Positions 52,101 to 59,899 of a DNA stretch of 64,000 bases are shown here, piece after piece. Position numbers and translations under genes: made by a program. The DNA comes from Montifringilla adamsi. Lineage: Eukaryota; Chordata; Aves; Passeriformes; Passeridae. The DNA lies in the NCBI GenBank assembly GCA_017590115.1, contig JAGGNK010010225.1:868001-932000 (forward strand). Reading direction: 5' to 3'. Positions within the stretch are counted from its first letter, which is position 1. Every line of letters begins with the position of its first letter. The notes under the pieces were generated by a model, which saw only the letters and a program-made list of their open reading frames with translations, was not told the DNA's origin and did no database searches.

Positions 52101-52836
52101 GCATTTATGGGGTAACTCTTCTTAAGGGGTGCTTAAAGAAGAGCTTAAACTTAGTTGCTTTTTTTGCATTTAAAAGTAACAAAGAAACAGCAGTAGCAGT
52201 CTTAAAGATGTTTTTCAAATGACATCTTTCTCCATCTCTACCAAATGTATTTGAAGTTAATTTTCCCTGCTACAGGCTTCTCATTCTTGTAAAATCATCT
52301 GGATGGGGAAGGAATGTGTATCATGGCTGAGGAGCTTAGGTCATGTGGGCTTAAGTTTGTCAAATGCTAATAGAGTTGGCCAGGGAGAGGAGGGAATGGT
52401 TTTTTAACCTGTTTCATATTTTTTTTCATAAGTGTCTGTACTTTACAGAGAGTAAAATGTCAATGAATGACATAAGCAAGATGATAACCTTAGTAGCTAA
52501 TTAACCAGTGTATAATATCTGTAATTTGTAAAATGCTTCCTTAGAAAATTTTAACACTTAAGAAATTTAGGTTTTCAACAGTGCTTAATGCCCAAATATT
52601 ACTGTGGTTTGGGGTTATTAATTTTTCCAGTGATGTGTGTATATGCATATACTTCTTTGTATAATATAAAATTCTACTAGCCATTGAAATGGAGAAACCA
52701 ATTTATATTCATATCCTACTGCTAAATATTACTGGTATTCATGTCAATTGTTCCCATTTTTTGTCTTGTATCCAACAGCTGCATAGATGAATGGTTTGAA
52801 GTAAATAGATCTTGCCCTGAACATCCATCAGATTAA
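1178..52836 (+). CDS. ZNRF2: ZNRF2, zinc and RING finger E3 ubiquitin ligase (whole coding span, four coding exons)
   Basis: Join of 1178-1593, 32140-32235, 51955-52060 and 52779-52836. The family is a membrane-associated E3 ubiquitin ligase anchored by N-terminal myristoylation on endosome/lysosome and plasma membranes. Reported roles are in Na+/K+-ATPase trafficking and mTORC1 control, with phosphorylation and 14-3-3 binding. Seen here: MGAKQS myristoylation start; a serine-rich then Gly/Ala-rich low-complexity region; a phosphosite-like RSRSLGG; a conserved SLPAHLSPHLFGGFKCPVC segment entering a C2HC-type zinc finger; and a C-terminal RING (CAIC...CLCIYHKGC...CPEH) ending in SD. ZNRF1 is the close paralogue, but the MGAKQS...TRAYSGGDLPSS start and the GPRLVIGSLPAHLSPH segment fit ZNRF2. 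Exon lengths sum to 676 coding bases, one more than a multiple of three. With one base discounted in exon 1 the product is 224 residues, versus 242 in human. Confidence 0.95.
1256..1270 (+). repeat. (AGC)5 trinucleotide run coding poly-serine
   Basis: Five AGC codons follow TCC TCG and give a seven-serine run in ZNRF2. Such coding triplet repeats are often length-variable; human ZNRF2 has a shorter serine run here. Confidence 0.8.
2549..2603. repeat. Compound microsatellite (CA)n(TA)n
   Basis: An alternating CA run passes directly into a long alternating AT run and ends in imperfect ATATA units. It lies in intron 1 and is likely polymorphic in length. Confidence 0.9.
14309..14406. repeat. 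A-rich low-complexity tract (AAC/AAAC units)
   Basis: Runs of A broken by single or multiple C bases (CAA, CAAA, ACCC units), ending at CCCGG. It could be simple-sequence expansion or an old poly(A)-type tail; no retroposed gene body is recognisable beside it. Confidence 0.8.
14615..14860. promoter_or_regulatory. Isolated CpG-rich patch in intron 1 (candidate alternative promoter or enhancer)
   Basis: About 240 bases with roughly two dozen CpG dinucleotides and GGCGGCGG/GGGCCGGGG-type motifs, set in AT-rich intron. Both edges are abrupt. Several splice-donor-like sites (CAG|GTACCC near 14942, CAG|GTACAC near 14962) follow on the + strand, so an unannotated first exon is possible. Short open frames in it are Arg/Pro/Ala-rich, as expected of any GC-rich DNA, and I recognise no protein. 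It could also be an intronic CpG island without promoter activity. Confidence 0.45.
15026..15061. repeat. T-rich tract with (TTTG)n
   Basis: TTTTG units then consecutive TTTG repeats, ending in a T run. Simple-sequence repeat in intron 1. Confidence 0.85.
16253..16287 (+). repeat. Degenerate telomere-like TTAGG(G) tract
   Basis: Contains TTAGGT, GGGTTAGGGTTAGG and TTTAGGTT units within about 35 bases. Too short and degenerate to be more than a small interstitial telomere-like tract; chance is possible. Confidence 0.4.
20908..20933. repeat. Perfect inverted repeat, 12-bp arms with 2-base spacer
   Basis: Left arm GTTGCATTACAT is exactly complementary in reverse to right arm ATGTAATGCAAC, separated by AG. 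The TTGCAT/ATGCAA halves resemble C/EBP or octamer half-sites. Function is unknown. Confidence 0.75.
22098..22123. repeat. Homopolymer run of 26 T
   Basis: Uninterrupted T run in intron 1. It could mark the poly(A) tail of a minus-strand retroposed copy, but I recognise no gene in the adjacent 22124-22540 sequence. Confidence 0.85.
29857..30499. mobile_element. Solo LTR of a passerine endogenous retrovirus
   Basis: The 643-base block begins TGTCCTGGTTT and ends CCCAGGACA, giving the TG...CA ends and matching terminal inverted repeats (TGTCCTGG/CCAGGACA) of a retroviral LTR. The interior (GGGCAAATTTGGGA, CCTCTAAGGGGGTTCCTGTAG, CCTCTTGCTGCT) is of the kind found in abundant songbird LTRs. No primer-binding site, gag, pol or env lies beside it, so it is a solo LTR left by recombination. 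Orientation is uncertain: the only AATAAA-type signal near an end is on the minus strand (29984-29989), in the loop of a 7-bp hairpin (CCCTGTT/AACAGGG), which suggests minus-strand transcription polarity. I see no target-site duplication. Retroviral class is not assigned. Confidence 0.8.
31476..31495. repeat. Perfect inverted repeat, 9-bp arms with 2-base spacer
   Basis: TGTGATGCA and TGCATCACA flank GT. The TGATGCA half-site resembles a C/EBP-ATF composite half. It lies about 640 bases upstream of exon 2. Function is unknown. Confidence 0.7.
32140..32235 (+). CDS. ZNRF2: ZNRF2 coding exon 2 (C2HC zinc finger)
   Basis: Starts after TTTTCCATAG; the leading GA completes the glycine codon split with exon 1 (G|GA), giving FGGFKCPVC. 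It encodes FKCPVCSKFVSSDEMDLHLV and then MCLTKPRITYN: a zinc finger with CPVC, His of LHLVMC and a final Cys as likely ligands. It ends AAT G before GTAAGA, phase 1, so the exon 2-3 codon is GAG. The residues appear identical to mammalian ZNRF2 through this segment, in contrast to the variable exon 1. Confidence 0.97.
33199..33315 (+). mobile_element. CR1 LINE 3' fragment
   Basis: GAGGTTGTGCAACCTCCATCC, GGGGCTGGACCAGAAGACC and AGAGGTCCCTTCCAAC match, with substitutions and a deletion, the 3' end of avian CR1 retrotransposons in + orientation. The terminal ATTCTRTG-type repeats are lost. It is an old, 5'-truncated copy. A 9-bp inverted repeat (33310-33332) overlaps its 3' end. Confidence 0.85.
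35632..35661. repeat. Perfect hairpin, 11-bp arms with 8-base loop
   Basis: GAAAACATCAC and GTGATGTTTTC flank the loop GGTGTTTG. The stem is too short for a typical microRNA precursor. It may be a remnant of a terminal-inverted-repeat element or chance. Confidence 0.65.
37131..37274 (-). mobile_element. tRNA-Ile-derived SINE with CR1 tail (TguSINE1-like)
   Basis: Read on the minus strand it starts GGAGATCAGCTCAGCTGGTC, continues with GAGCATGGTGCTAATAACACC and AAGGTTGTGTGTTCTATCCC, and so carries the A box, an AAT (Ile) anticodon loop and a degenerate B box of tRNA-Ile. It then passes into a CR1-like 3' tail ending ATCCTGTGATTCTGTGAA. A tRNA-Ile head joined to a CR1 tail is the structure described for the passerine SINE TguSINE1. 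The tRNA part is diverged and not expected to act as a tRNA gene. Confidence 0.85.
39995..40330. promoter_or_regulatory. Isolated CpG-rich patch in intron 2 (candidate regulatory element)
   Basis: A block with many CpGs (TGCGGGTGCC, GGGGCGGGGACCCG, CTGCCGCCG) stands out from AT-rich intron. It includes a GC box (GGGGCGGGG) and a perfect inverted repeat at 40214-40231 (CCGCATCA, TG, TGATGCGG). This resembles an enhancer or minor promoter, but no transcript structure can be deduced. Confidence 0.4.
40469..40486. repeat. Poly-T run (18 T)
   Basis: Homopolymer between CTGCCC and CCCCTTAG in intron 2. Confidence 0.8.
42017..42040 (+). repeat. T-run followed by G-run (quadruplex-prone)
   Basis: A run of T leads directly into nine G, one T and five G. 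On the non-template strand of the intron this could form a G-quadruplex; it is also a difficult tract for sequencing. Confidence 0.7.
43717..43830 (+). repeat. G/T-rich low-complexity tract
   Basis: Repeated GGTT, GTTTT and GGGTTT units with almost no A or C over about 110 bases, on the sense strand of intron 2. Confidence 0.75.
46584..46626. repeat. Short direct repeat, 18 bp twice, period 25
   Basis: GGGAATTTGGATTTAAGT occurs at 46584-46601 and again at 46609-46626. Small local duplication. Confidence 0.85.
51955..52060 (+). CDS. ZNRF2: ZNRF2 coding exon 3 (first half of the RING finger)
   Basis: After CTTTCCTCAG the exon begins AG, completing GAG, then GAT GTG CTG: EDVLSKDAGECAICLEELQQ followed by GDTIARLPCLCIYHKG. 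It carries RING ligands CAIC, the CLC pair and the His of IYHK. It ends AAA GG, and exon 4 supplies C to make glycine. The donor that keeps this frame is GCAAGT, not GT. Using the GT three bases further on (CAA|GTATTC) would break the frame with exon 4. Read-through into the intron gives QVFLRMDV... and a stop within about 60 bases. Confidence 0.97.
52061..52062 (+). other. ZNRF2: Non-canonical GC splice donor of intron 3
   Basis: The junction AAAGG|GCAAGT is forced by the reading frame and by the conserved HKGCIDEW segment. Apart from GC for GT the donor matches the consensus well (GCAAGT), as is typical of the known minority class of GC-AG U2 introns. Confidence 0.88.
52061..52778 (+). other. 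ZNRF2: ZNRF2 intron 3 (718 bases, GC-AG)
   Basis: Short AT-rich intron with acceptor TGTATCCAACAG|CTGCAT. No repeat or RNA gene is seen in it. Confidence 0.88.
52779..52836 (+). CDS. ZNRF2: ZNRF2 coding exon 4 (end of RING finger and stop)
   Basis: Begins C|TGC ATA GAT and encodes CIDEWFEVNRSCPEHPSD, then TAA (52834-52836). It completes the RING with Cys of GCID, Cys of SCP and, in the last position, His of CPEH where most RINGs have Cys. That ending is the family form for ZNRF1/ZNRF2. The exon continues as 3' UTR to a good donor (TTTTTAG|GTAATG, 52856/52857). Confidence 0.97.
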
Positions 52837-52856
52837 GACAAGATTCATATTTTTAG
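52837..52856 (+). other. ZNRF2: Start of 3' UTR in exon 4
   Basis: Twenty bases between the stop codon and the donor TAG|GTAATG. A splice so close after the stop (under 50 bases) should not trigger nonsense-mediated decay. Confidence 0.65.
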
Positions 52857-53970
52857 GTAATGTTTATTTATGTTCCAACAATAAATATCTTGATTACCTG
52901 AAATAACTGTACTATTTCTTTTTAATTGTGAATTTACTACTGTGTCTCAGAACTACAATATTAATCAGTAAGGATTGATGTATATTGCAATCTAAGTATA
53001 AGGTTTCTACATCCTTGCATGGCATGCTCTTTCCAGTTTTAGTACTGCAAAGTGGCAAGTCAGTGTCAAGAAACCTTTAGAATTACCTTTCTAAGAGTAT
53101 TTTTCTATAGAAATGAAACAAAATTAAAATAATACAATTGTGTCATTTTGGACTGTTCCGTGAGTACTGGCATGTATTTCTGACAGAAGGCTTTTGGAAT
53201 CATACAAAAAGGTTGAAGCTAGGTATTTTCAAAATTACCTTAATGTTAATGCATTCCAGAATGTTTAAAGCATATAAATAAATAAAAAATGTGGACATGT
53301 TTCTATCCCATCTCACAGAAGTTCACATTTTTCCAACTTATGTTTTGTGTTAATGGTTGCAGATCTGCAGTCTGTGTTAAAAGTTTAAAGGATAGTTTTA
53401 TTCTTTAGTTGACTGACTCAGAAACTTTATCTTACATTAAATAATTGCCCCTAAGCATTGCAAAGCACACCAACAATCATAATTCTTAGAGAAACAGAGA
53501 TATCTGAAATCCTATCTGGTAGCTGAGAGTTTGGTTTTGTTGTTCTGATGGAAATTTTAAAAAAAATCTGAAGTATTCATGACTAGCATTTATTCGTGCA
53601 TTTGTTTCATGTTGCTTCATGTGTCTGTGTTGTAGGGGTAGCAAAGAAAACCTCAAGGAAGATATCCTGCTACTGAGATAATTGTTTTAATCTCAGGGCA
53701 GTGTTAGCCAAAATTAATAACCAAACACATTTCCTCTATCCCCACTCTCTGGTTGTGGCAGAAGGCTGCACGCTGTTCATGAACACCTCTGTCTCTGTAC
53801 ATGCTCATGGCTGTCCAGCCTCATGTTAAATTCTATTTGCTTTTTCCACAGCAGGGATGGTGATAACTGGGGACTTAGGAAAAAAGAGGAAGGAAAACTC
53901 AGTTGTGCTGATGCTGTTTGAATGGTTTCTGTACTGAAATAATGGTATTTTGTGCTCTCTTTTCCAACAG
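52857..53970 (+). other. ZNRF2: Probable ZNRF2 intron 4 within the 3' UTR
   Basis: Donor GTAATG and acceptor CTCTTTTCCAACAG|CTGCTT with a good pyrimidine tract. Human ZNRF2 also has an intron after the stop-codon exon as I recall it, which supports the model. An AATAAA at 52880-52885 lies just inside, so an unspliced short 3' end is an alternative. Confidence 0.6.
52880..52885 (+). terminator. ZNRF2: AATAAA, possible early poly(A) signal
   Basis: Lies 44 bases after the stop codon. If intron 4 is not removed, polyadenylation here would give a transcript with a very short 3' UTR. Confidence 0.3.
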
Positions 53971-54455
53971 CTGCTTCCACTGATCAGAAAACATAGGAGA
54001 TGTGAGGTTCTCTTGCTGAACACAGCGTGCCTGGCTTGAGACTTAGTTCTTTGTGGCTGAAAAAGGCAAAGATGGACAGTGACACGGAGAAAGCATCGCA
54101 GACACCGTTACTTGACAGTAGTGCTCAGTATACCAAACACTCATGCAAAGGACACACAGGGATTTTGAAAATGCTGCACATCCTGTAACAATCGACTCCC
54201 CAGAGACATTACTGACACTGTTTTGTATCGAAGGCCAAAGTTCCAAATTTCAGCCTAACTTCTGGTTCTGTGAAGAAGCGAGTTATTGGACATGTTTCCT
54301 ACTGCCTCCAGTGGAAGCGGAGACGTTCGATACGTGCTATCTGAGACCCTTGCAGGGGGACGGCCCCAGATTGGAGTGGGAACGTTGTCACCTTCTCGTT
54401 GGCTGAAGAACAGTAAATGGCAAACTAAATAAAATCTAACAGTGTGACCTTAATT
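53971..54455 (+). other. ZNRF2: Probable ZNRF2 3'-UTR exon 5 (proximal end)
   Basis: Follows the acceptor at 53970 and runs to the first strong AATAAA at 54428-54433, with a GTGTGACC sequence downstream. It has no ZNRF2 coding content. The exon may extend much further if distal signals are used. Confidence 0.5.
54428..54433 (+). terminator. ZNRF2: AATAAA, proximal poly(A) signal candidate
   Basis: AATAAA followed within 15 bases by CAGTGTGACC, a plausible cleavage region and GU-containing downstream element. Confidence 0.5.
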
Positions 54456-55291
54456 TACTGAATTCACACCCTGTTTTACGTTCTTCACTTTTTTCAAGAA
54501 CAGAAAACATAACCCGCTCTGTGTAGGAATACCGTATTTCAAAGTTTTGTAACTAAACCTTTGTCACAATGCAGTCCAAAGAGTAAAACCAAGACAGGTA
54601 ACTAATTTATATTGATCAAGCTATAGAGATTGTTGAAATCTGCACACTGTATTGCTATTTAAGTAACTAAAACGTCTCTTTTATTGCTCATGAGTCAAAA
54701 CGACAGAAAGAAATGCAGCAAAGCAAATCTTACAGCTATGCAACTTTTTTTAAAATAGGAAAAAGAAATGAATTACCAATTTTAAGTGCTGCCAGTTAAG
54801 GTAATTTGTTTAACGGGTATTTTTTTAAAGATGTTTCAGGTAATTATTTTATTGTACTACTCTCATCTCCAGGCTGCCTCCTGAGGTGTAAATGAATAAC
54901 TGCAAGTGTGGGCACAGGGAGAGGTTTTTATAGGCATGGGCGAGATTACATCGAGGTGGGATTTGTGTTTATTTTTTGAACATGCGCAAGTTCACGTTTC
55001 CTTGTTTGAATGTGTTTTTTGGTCGCAGGATCCGTAATACATTGCATCTAAACCCTTGCTGTCTTCATGTGGAGACCAGCATTTGACAGTGTGGTCTTTT
55101 CTTTAGTTTGGGTTTTTTCCTTTCTTTCTTTTTTTTTTTTTTTTTAAATTCATCTGTATTTGTTTAATTTATTATTATTTTACTGTATTATATTGGTATA
55201 TCAGAGCTCCACAAAACATAGGATGTCTCTGGGTGGGTACACCGAGTAAAGCTGTGGATATGTATTAGTTCCCACAAAGTATCACAGTTAA

Positions 55292-55297
55292 AATAAA
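55292..55297 (+). terminator. AATAAA, intermediate poly(A) signal candidate
   Basis: AATAAA within TTAAAATAAATAA, followed directly by a T run. Could end a medium-length 3' UTR. Confidence 0.35.
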
Positions 55298-58200
55298 TAA
55301 TTTTTTTTTAAAAAGACAATGAACTGGAACAGATATCAGGGTTTAGAAGCATACTTTTTATATCGAGAATTAATTGTAGTAGTTTCTGAATTTCACAACA
55401 CAGGGAAGAGTTTATGAATATTTATTAGCAACAGTATTCTTAGTGAGTTTCAATAGTTAAAATAAGTTGCACAACACTTCAGACTTTTTTTCTTGTACCT
55501 AAATAATTCTGGTTGGGTTTTTGTTTTTTTTCTTTGTTTTGTTTGTTTGTTTTGTTTAAGTACACATTTCTCTCTGTTGCTGCTGTGATTTATATCAAAA
55601 AGGGCAAAGAATAGGAGCAACTACTGCTATCTGGAGAAGTGCAGTTCATGTTCCTAAACTCTCCTATCTTGCTTGAAGAGCAGTTCTTCCCTGGATAACA
55701 TTTTCTCCTGAATGTTGCTCTGTAAAATGCCTTTGTTACGCTGCAAATCTAAAGGAGTCCAAATTAGATAATTGTCATAATTGACCGTGCAGTTTCTATA
55801 CTTTTGGGCTTGCATCACTGGTTTCAGCTGAACCTGTAAGCTATGGGGCCCTGTTGAGTTCTCTTTTTCAGTGGGAGCAGAATCATTTTGTCACACGTTC
55901 GATTCTGTAGTCACATCAAATGTACAGTCATTCCCTGTACAGAGTCCTTTTTCAACGAGAATATTTGTGTTGCCTTGTATTATCTTGGGGGAGGGAGGGA
56001 GGGGATGAGGAATTACAGCACCTGTGATACTCAAATAGTGGTGTTGCCTGCAGGCCCATTTTCTCAATGTTTTAAACTCCTGATATCGTCTGAAAGTAAA
56101 ACTTTTCCATTTGCATTGGTTTAATGTTTACGGCTGGCTTCATGCCTGCAGAAACTCACCTGTAGTCATGTAAAGGGGGTAGGTCAGTGTTTTGATGTCC
56201 TGTGCTCTGAGGTCATAGATAGTCTTTGGCTTGAGGGTTAAGTACATAAATACAAGAAAGATAAATCTGTGTACAACTTGAGCTCAGTTTTGGTAGTTCA
56301 TACTTCTAGTTCACTTATTGTTTCCTCAAAACCCTTCATCTTCTGTATTCAGATGGAAGTAGCTGATTTAAAGACCCAGCAGTTAGGGCTATTGTCCCAT
56401 GTTTAGGAACAGTGTTGGAAAAGCAGGTCACTAGCCATCGCACTGGTGATGCTTTTGTAGGCAAGAGTCCATTGCTGCTTCCATCAACACAGTAGAGGAG
56501 CAATTCCTTGGATTATTTGAGGAACTGATACAAGGTCAGCTTTAGTTTGATGTTCTTGGCATCCATAAATCTCTTCTGAAAGACAATGGGAGGTTTTCTT
56601 GTATCAAGGCCTGAAACATAGACCAAGCCTGGAATGACCCTGGAAGCATGAGAGTGATGCTTGGGTTTGAAAACACCAGTGGAAACTCACCTAGATAAGC
56701 TTTCTGTCACCATCAGCTGGTGATGACCATGCTGTAGGCACAGCTCTAGTCACAGACAACACCTTCATTTTGAAAATGTCCTCACAGGGGTGTCAACTCA
56801 TTGTGCTTCAGAAGGGAAAAATAAACACCAAACAAGTCCTGTGTCTCAAACAAGGAACACCACACTTCTCCACAAGAAGCAATAACTTCAATTTCGGTGC
56901 GATATGCTTCTTTGCCTGTAAATATCTTGAGATTGCCAATTCTGTGCTGTTTCAGAGTATTTTCTGTCATCTGGCCTGTATCTTCCCTAAATATGTAAGG
57001 GTGTGAAATAATTCCCATACTCAGGTCTGCCATAAACATGCTGCTTGCCAGCAGGGGAAGAGTAGATTTGACACTGTCTTGAAATGTGCGATTTTTCTGA
57101 ACTTGTAACATACCCATGTCTCTTCAGTAGCAGCTCGTGTTTCGAAGTTCGTAGTGGAGGTGGCTGTGAGCTGGTTTGTATTTAACCATACCCCATACAA
57201 TAACAAGGGAGTCAAGATTGCTGTCATCACAGGGCACCCTTTGTCCTGGCTCTTACAAGTCAGTATATCTATAATAATGCTTCCCTCTGGGAGGAGGTAG
57301 CTCATTTTCTCTCAGTGTGTACACTCAGCAATGAATTCAGTGGTATGTGAAAGCAAAAATACCAAGCGCACCACAAATTATTGGTATTTTATTTTTGGGA
57401 GGGATAAAGCCAAAAACAGATGGTCTTATTTGTAGTCAGGTTAGCTGTCATAATCAAGGGTAAGTGTACTGGGGTATTTTGGAATGGAAAATGTATAGGC
57501 AATGTACAAAAATGTGGGTGGATGCTTGTGACCTTGGTTTTTTCCCTGCTTCCCCCCTTATGATGTAAAAGGGGTTTATGACTGAAACTCAACATTTGTA
57601 CATTTATCCTACTTCTTAATTTTGGGAGCACTGGGTTTTTAATTAAGCCTTGCTGAAAGACTGGAGAGCTGGTAGAACAGACTCCCAGGAAACTAAAATC
57701 TCAGCAAATATGGGAAAGATAATTTCTATTCAGAAATGTGGGTCTTTGGTGTTTCTGGAGGGATATGTCTAATACGTGAGATGTGCTTAAGAATGCCTTT
57801 AGTGCGCTGCCTTTTCTGCGTGAGGGCTTTAGAAACTTGCTCCATTTCTTCCGTGTTCCACCAAAAGCAAGGAACTTGGCACTTGAATGTTACTGTTCTC
57901 TCTTTGTAAATGGTGGCAAAACACATTGGTTTTGATACAGGCAGTGATCCCTCTGAGTTTCTTGTGGCTTTTAGCCGCTTTCCTGTATTGAAGGAGTATT
58001 TGTGTGCAAATTTGGTACTAATTCTGCTGTGCAGGTGGGATTTTCCTGCTGAGAGACTACCACACACCTGGGAGTGCAGAAGTGCTACTATGGGATCTGG
58101 AAGATCCCACCTTTACTAGTGGAAGATTATCTCTTTTTTTGATGAGTGCTATATTTGATGATTACTTTCCACCCTTCCAAGCTTAAAAGTCATTTTATAT

Positions 58201-58736
58201 CAATTTCTCCTCCGTCTTGCTGAAGATGAGATATATGTTAGTCCATATTCCCGTATCAATAGGCTTTCCATTGGCATCAGTAGAAGTGATGTAAGAGGTT
58301 GTAACTGTAAGAAAAGGCTCCTTATGGATGTCCTACAATCCAGCCAAATGTGGGTTTTTTTTCATGCAGCTCCTACCACTTAACTTTTTGTCATTCAAAA
58401 CACTCTGTGTGAGAAATTCACAACAGAACTATGTCCAGGATTTGTTTCCTGAATGAAAAATCTGTGATGTCTCTGTTTCTCCACATAAGTAACCTGCTTC
58501 TAAAAATCAGACTGGAGATGGTTTAATCTGTTGGGGGTTAGAAAAACCAACCTAGTTCATACTCTCAAATTACATTTGGTTATCTTACTCCACAATTATG
58601 GGCTGGCTTTCCAAGCTGCTTGTGTTCTGTAAAGTCATGTCTCAATTAGTACATCAGAGCTGATGATGGGATAAGCTGTAAAATGACCTCACTGTGGGGC
58701 ATTATTAGTTGTTGAGAACTTGCTCAGGTAAACCAC

Positions 58737-58803
58737 CATAGGAATATCCTGTACCTGAAAAAGGAATATCCTGCACCATAGGAATATCCTGCACGTGAAA
58801 AAG
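58737..58803. repeat. Short local tandem repeat (GGAATATCCTG units)
   Basis: GGAATATCCTG occurs at 58741, 58763 and 58781. Two copies share the longer CCATAGGAATATCCTG...TGAAAAAGG frame. The core GGAATATCC is itself nearly palindromic. Confidence 0.8.
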
Positions 58804-59854
58804 GGTGGACTTGGTTTTGTCTTGGATCTAATAAGTTGCCAGTGTACAAGAATTAGAAGGCAGCCAGCCCACTCACTGATCTTTCTGGCAGCTTTTAATC
58901 TATGTGTGTTTGTTTGAGAGACTTTTGCCCTTGGGTGTGCTTTGGCAAAGATTTTGCAACGATAAATAGGATTTGCTCGATTTTGGCAGAGTTTCAAGTG
59001 TAAGTAACCCGACGTTGCAAAAACATAATCTGTTGCTGAATCCTGTTCCTCTTGTTTTCCCTCAAATCTGTCCCTTTTAATGCTGATATGTTATATTTCA
59101 TAGTAAACACTTCTCAACACAACTGGTCACAAGCTCTCAAGGTGTGAAATTCTAAGAGGAAGAGACATCAAAGCTTGGTTCTATGCTCTTGTGTATATTA
59201 AGATGAAGCTGAAATATTCGTTACCATACAGTGAAGAATTCTTCCCTAGCTGATATTGCCAAAGCACTATAACTTTCAAGGAAGAAGGGAGGTGGCTTAG
59301 CTGTAGAGGGGATGCTTTAATGAATTACTTAAAAACTACTTGTAAGAAATTTTAAGAGCTGCAGTGTGGCACTGAATGAGTGGTGATCCAGCGTTAACCT
59401 TTATCCCTTGATTACAAATCTCATTCTGGCTCTTCCCACCCTTTGGCAGATACCTGCTGGTAGGGAGCAGAGTGTGTGCTCTCTTTTCTTGTATGCCTCT
59501 TCCTAGAGAGCTAACCTTGCCCACAGTGAGTTAGAGGGAGGTCCATGCTATCTTCTGAAATGCCACCTGTATGTGCAGTGGTAATGGACAAGATACCTTC
59601 CTTCATTACCGGGAGCAGAAATCGGAATGTAATTTGCAATGTCTAATGTAAATGTAAAATATATTTGTTTGTTTTGTTGTTTTGTTTGGTTTTTTTAATT
59701 GAGCAGTATGATTGCAAGTTGACTTCAGTTGTTCTAAGGTACTCTTTTCAGTGGTTTGCCAGTACATAATCACGAATGAAAATATTTTTTTATTGATTTT
59801 TAGGTTGTATGTTTAACATTCCATTCATGTAAAATATGTACAAAAAATATATGT

Positions 59855-59860
59855 AATAAA
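59855..59860 (+). terminator. AATAAA, distal poly(A) signal candidate
   Basis: AATAAA after ATATATGT and a TGTACAAA-rich segment, followed about 35 bases on by a 17-base T run. The A/T-rich upstream, signal, then U-rich downstream order looks like a genuine distal 3' end. Confidence 0.4.
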
Positions 59861-59899
59861 TCTTTTGAAGCACAGTTTTCCTCACACTTCCAGGTGATT

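Larger units (their letters stand above)
54456..59880 (+). other. Downstream region, possible extended ZNRF2 3' UTR
   Basis: AT-rich sequence with T-rich tracts (55095-55145, 55512-55560), several ATTTA-type motifs and no coding exon. It lies between the proximal and distal poly(A) candidates. Vertebrate regulatory genes often have several-kilobase 3' UTRs, so all or part could be transcribed; RNA evidence is needed to decide. Confidence 0.4.
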
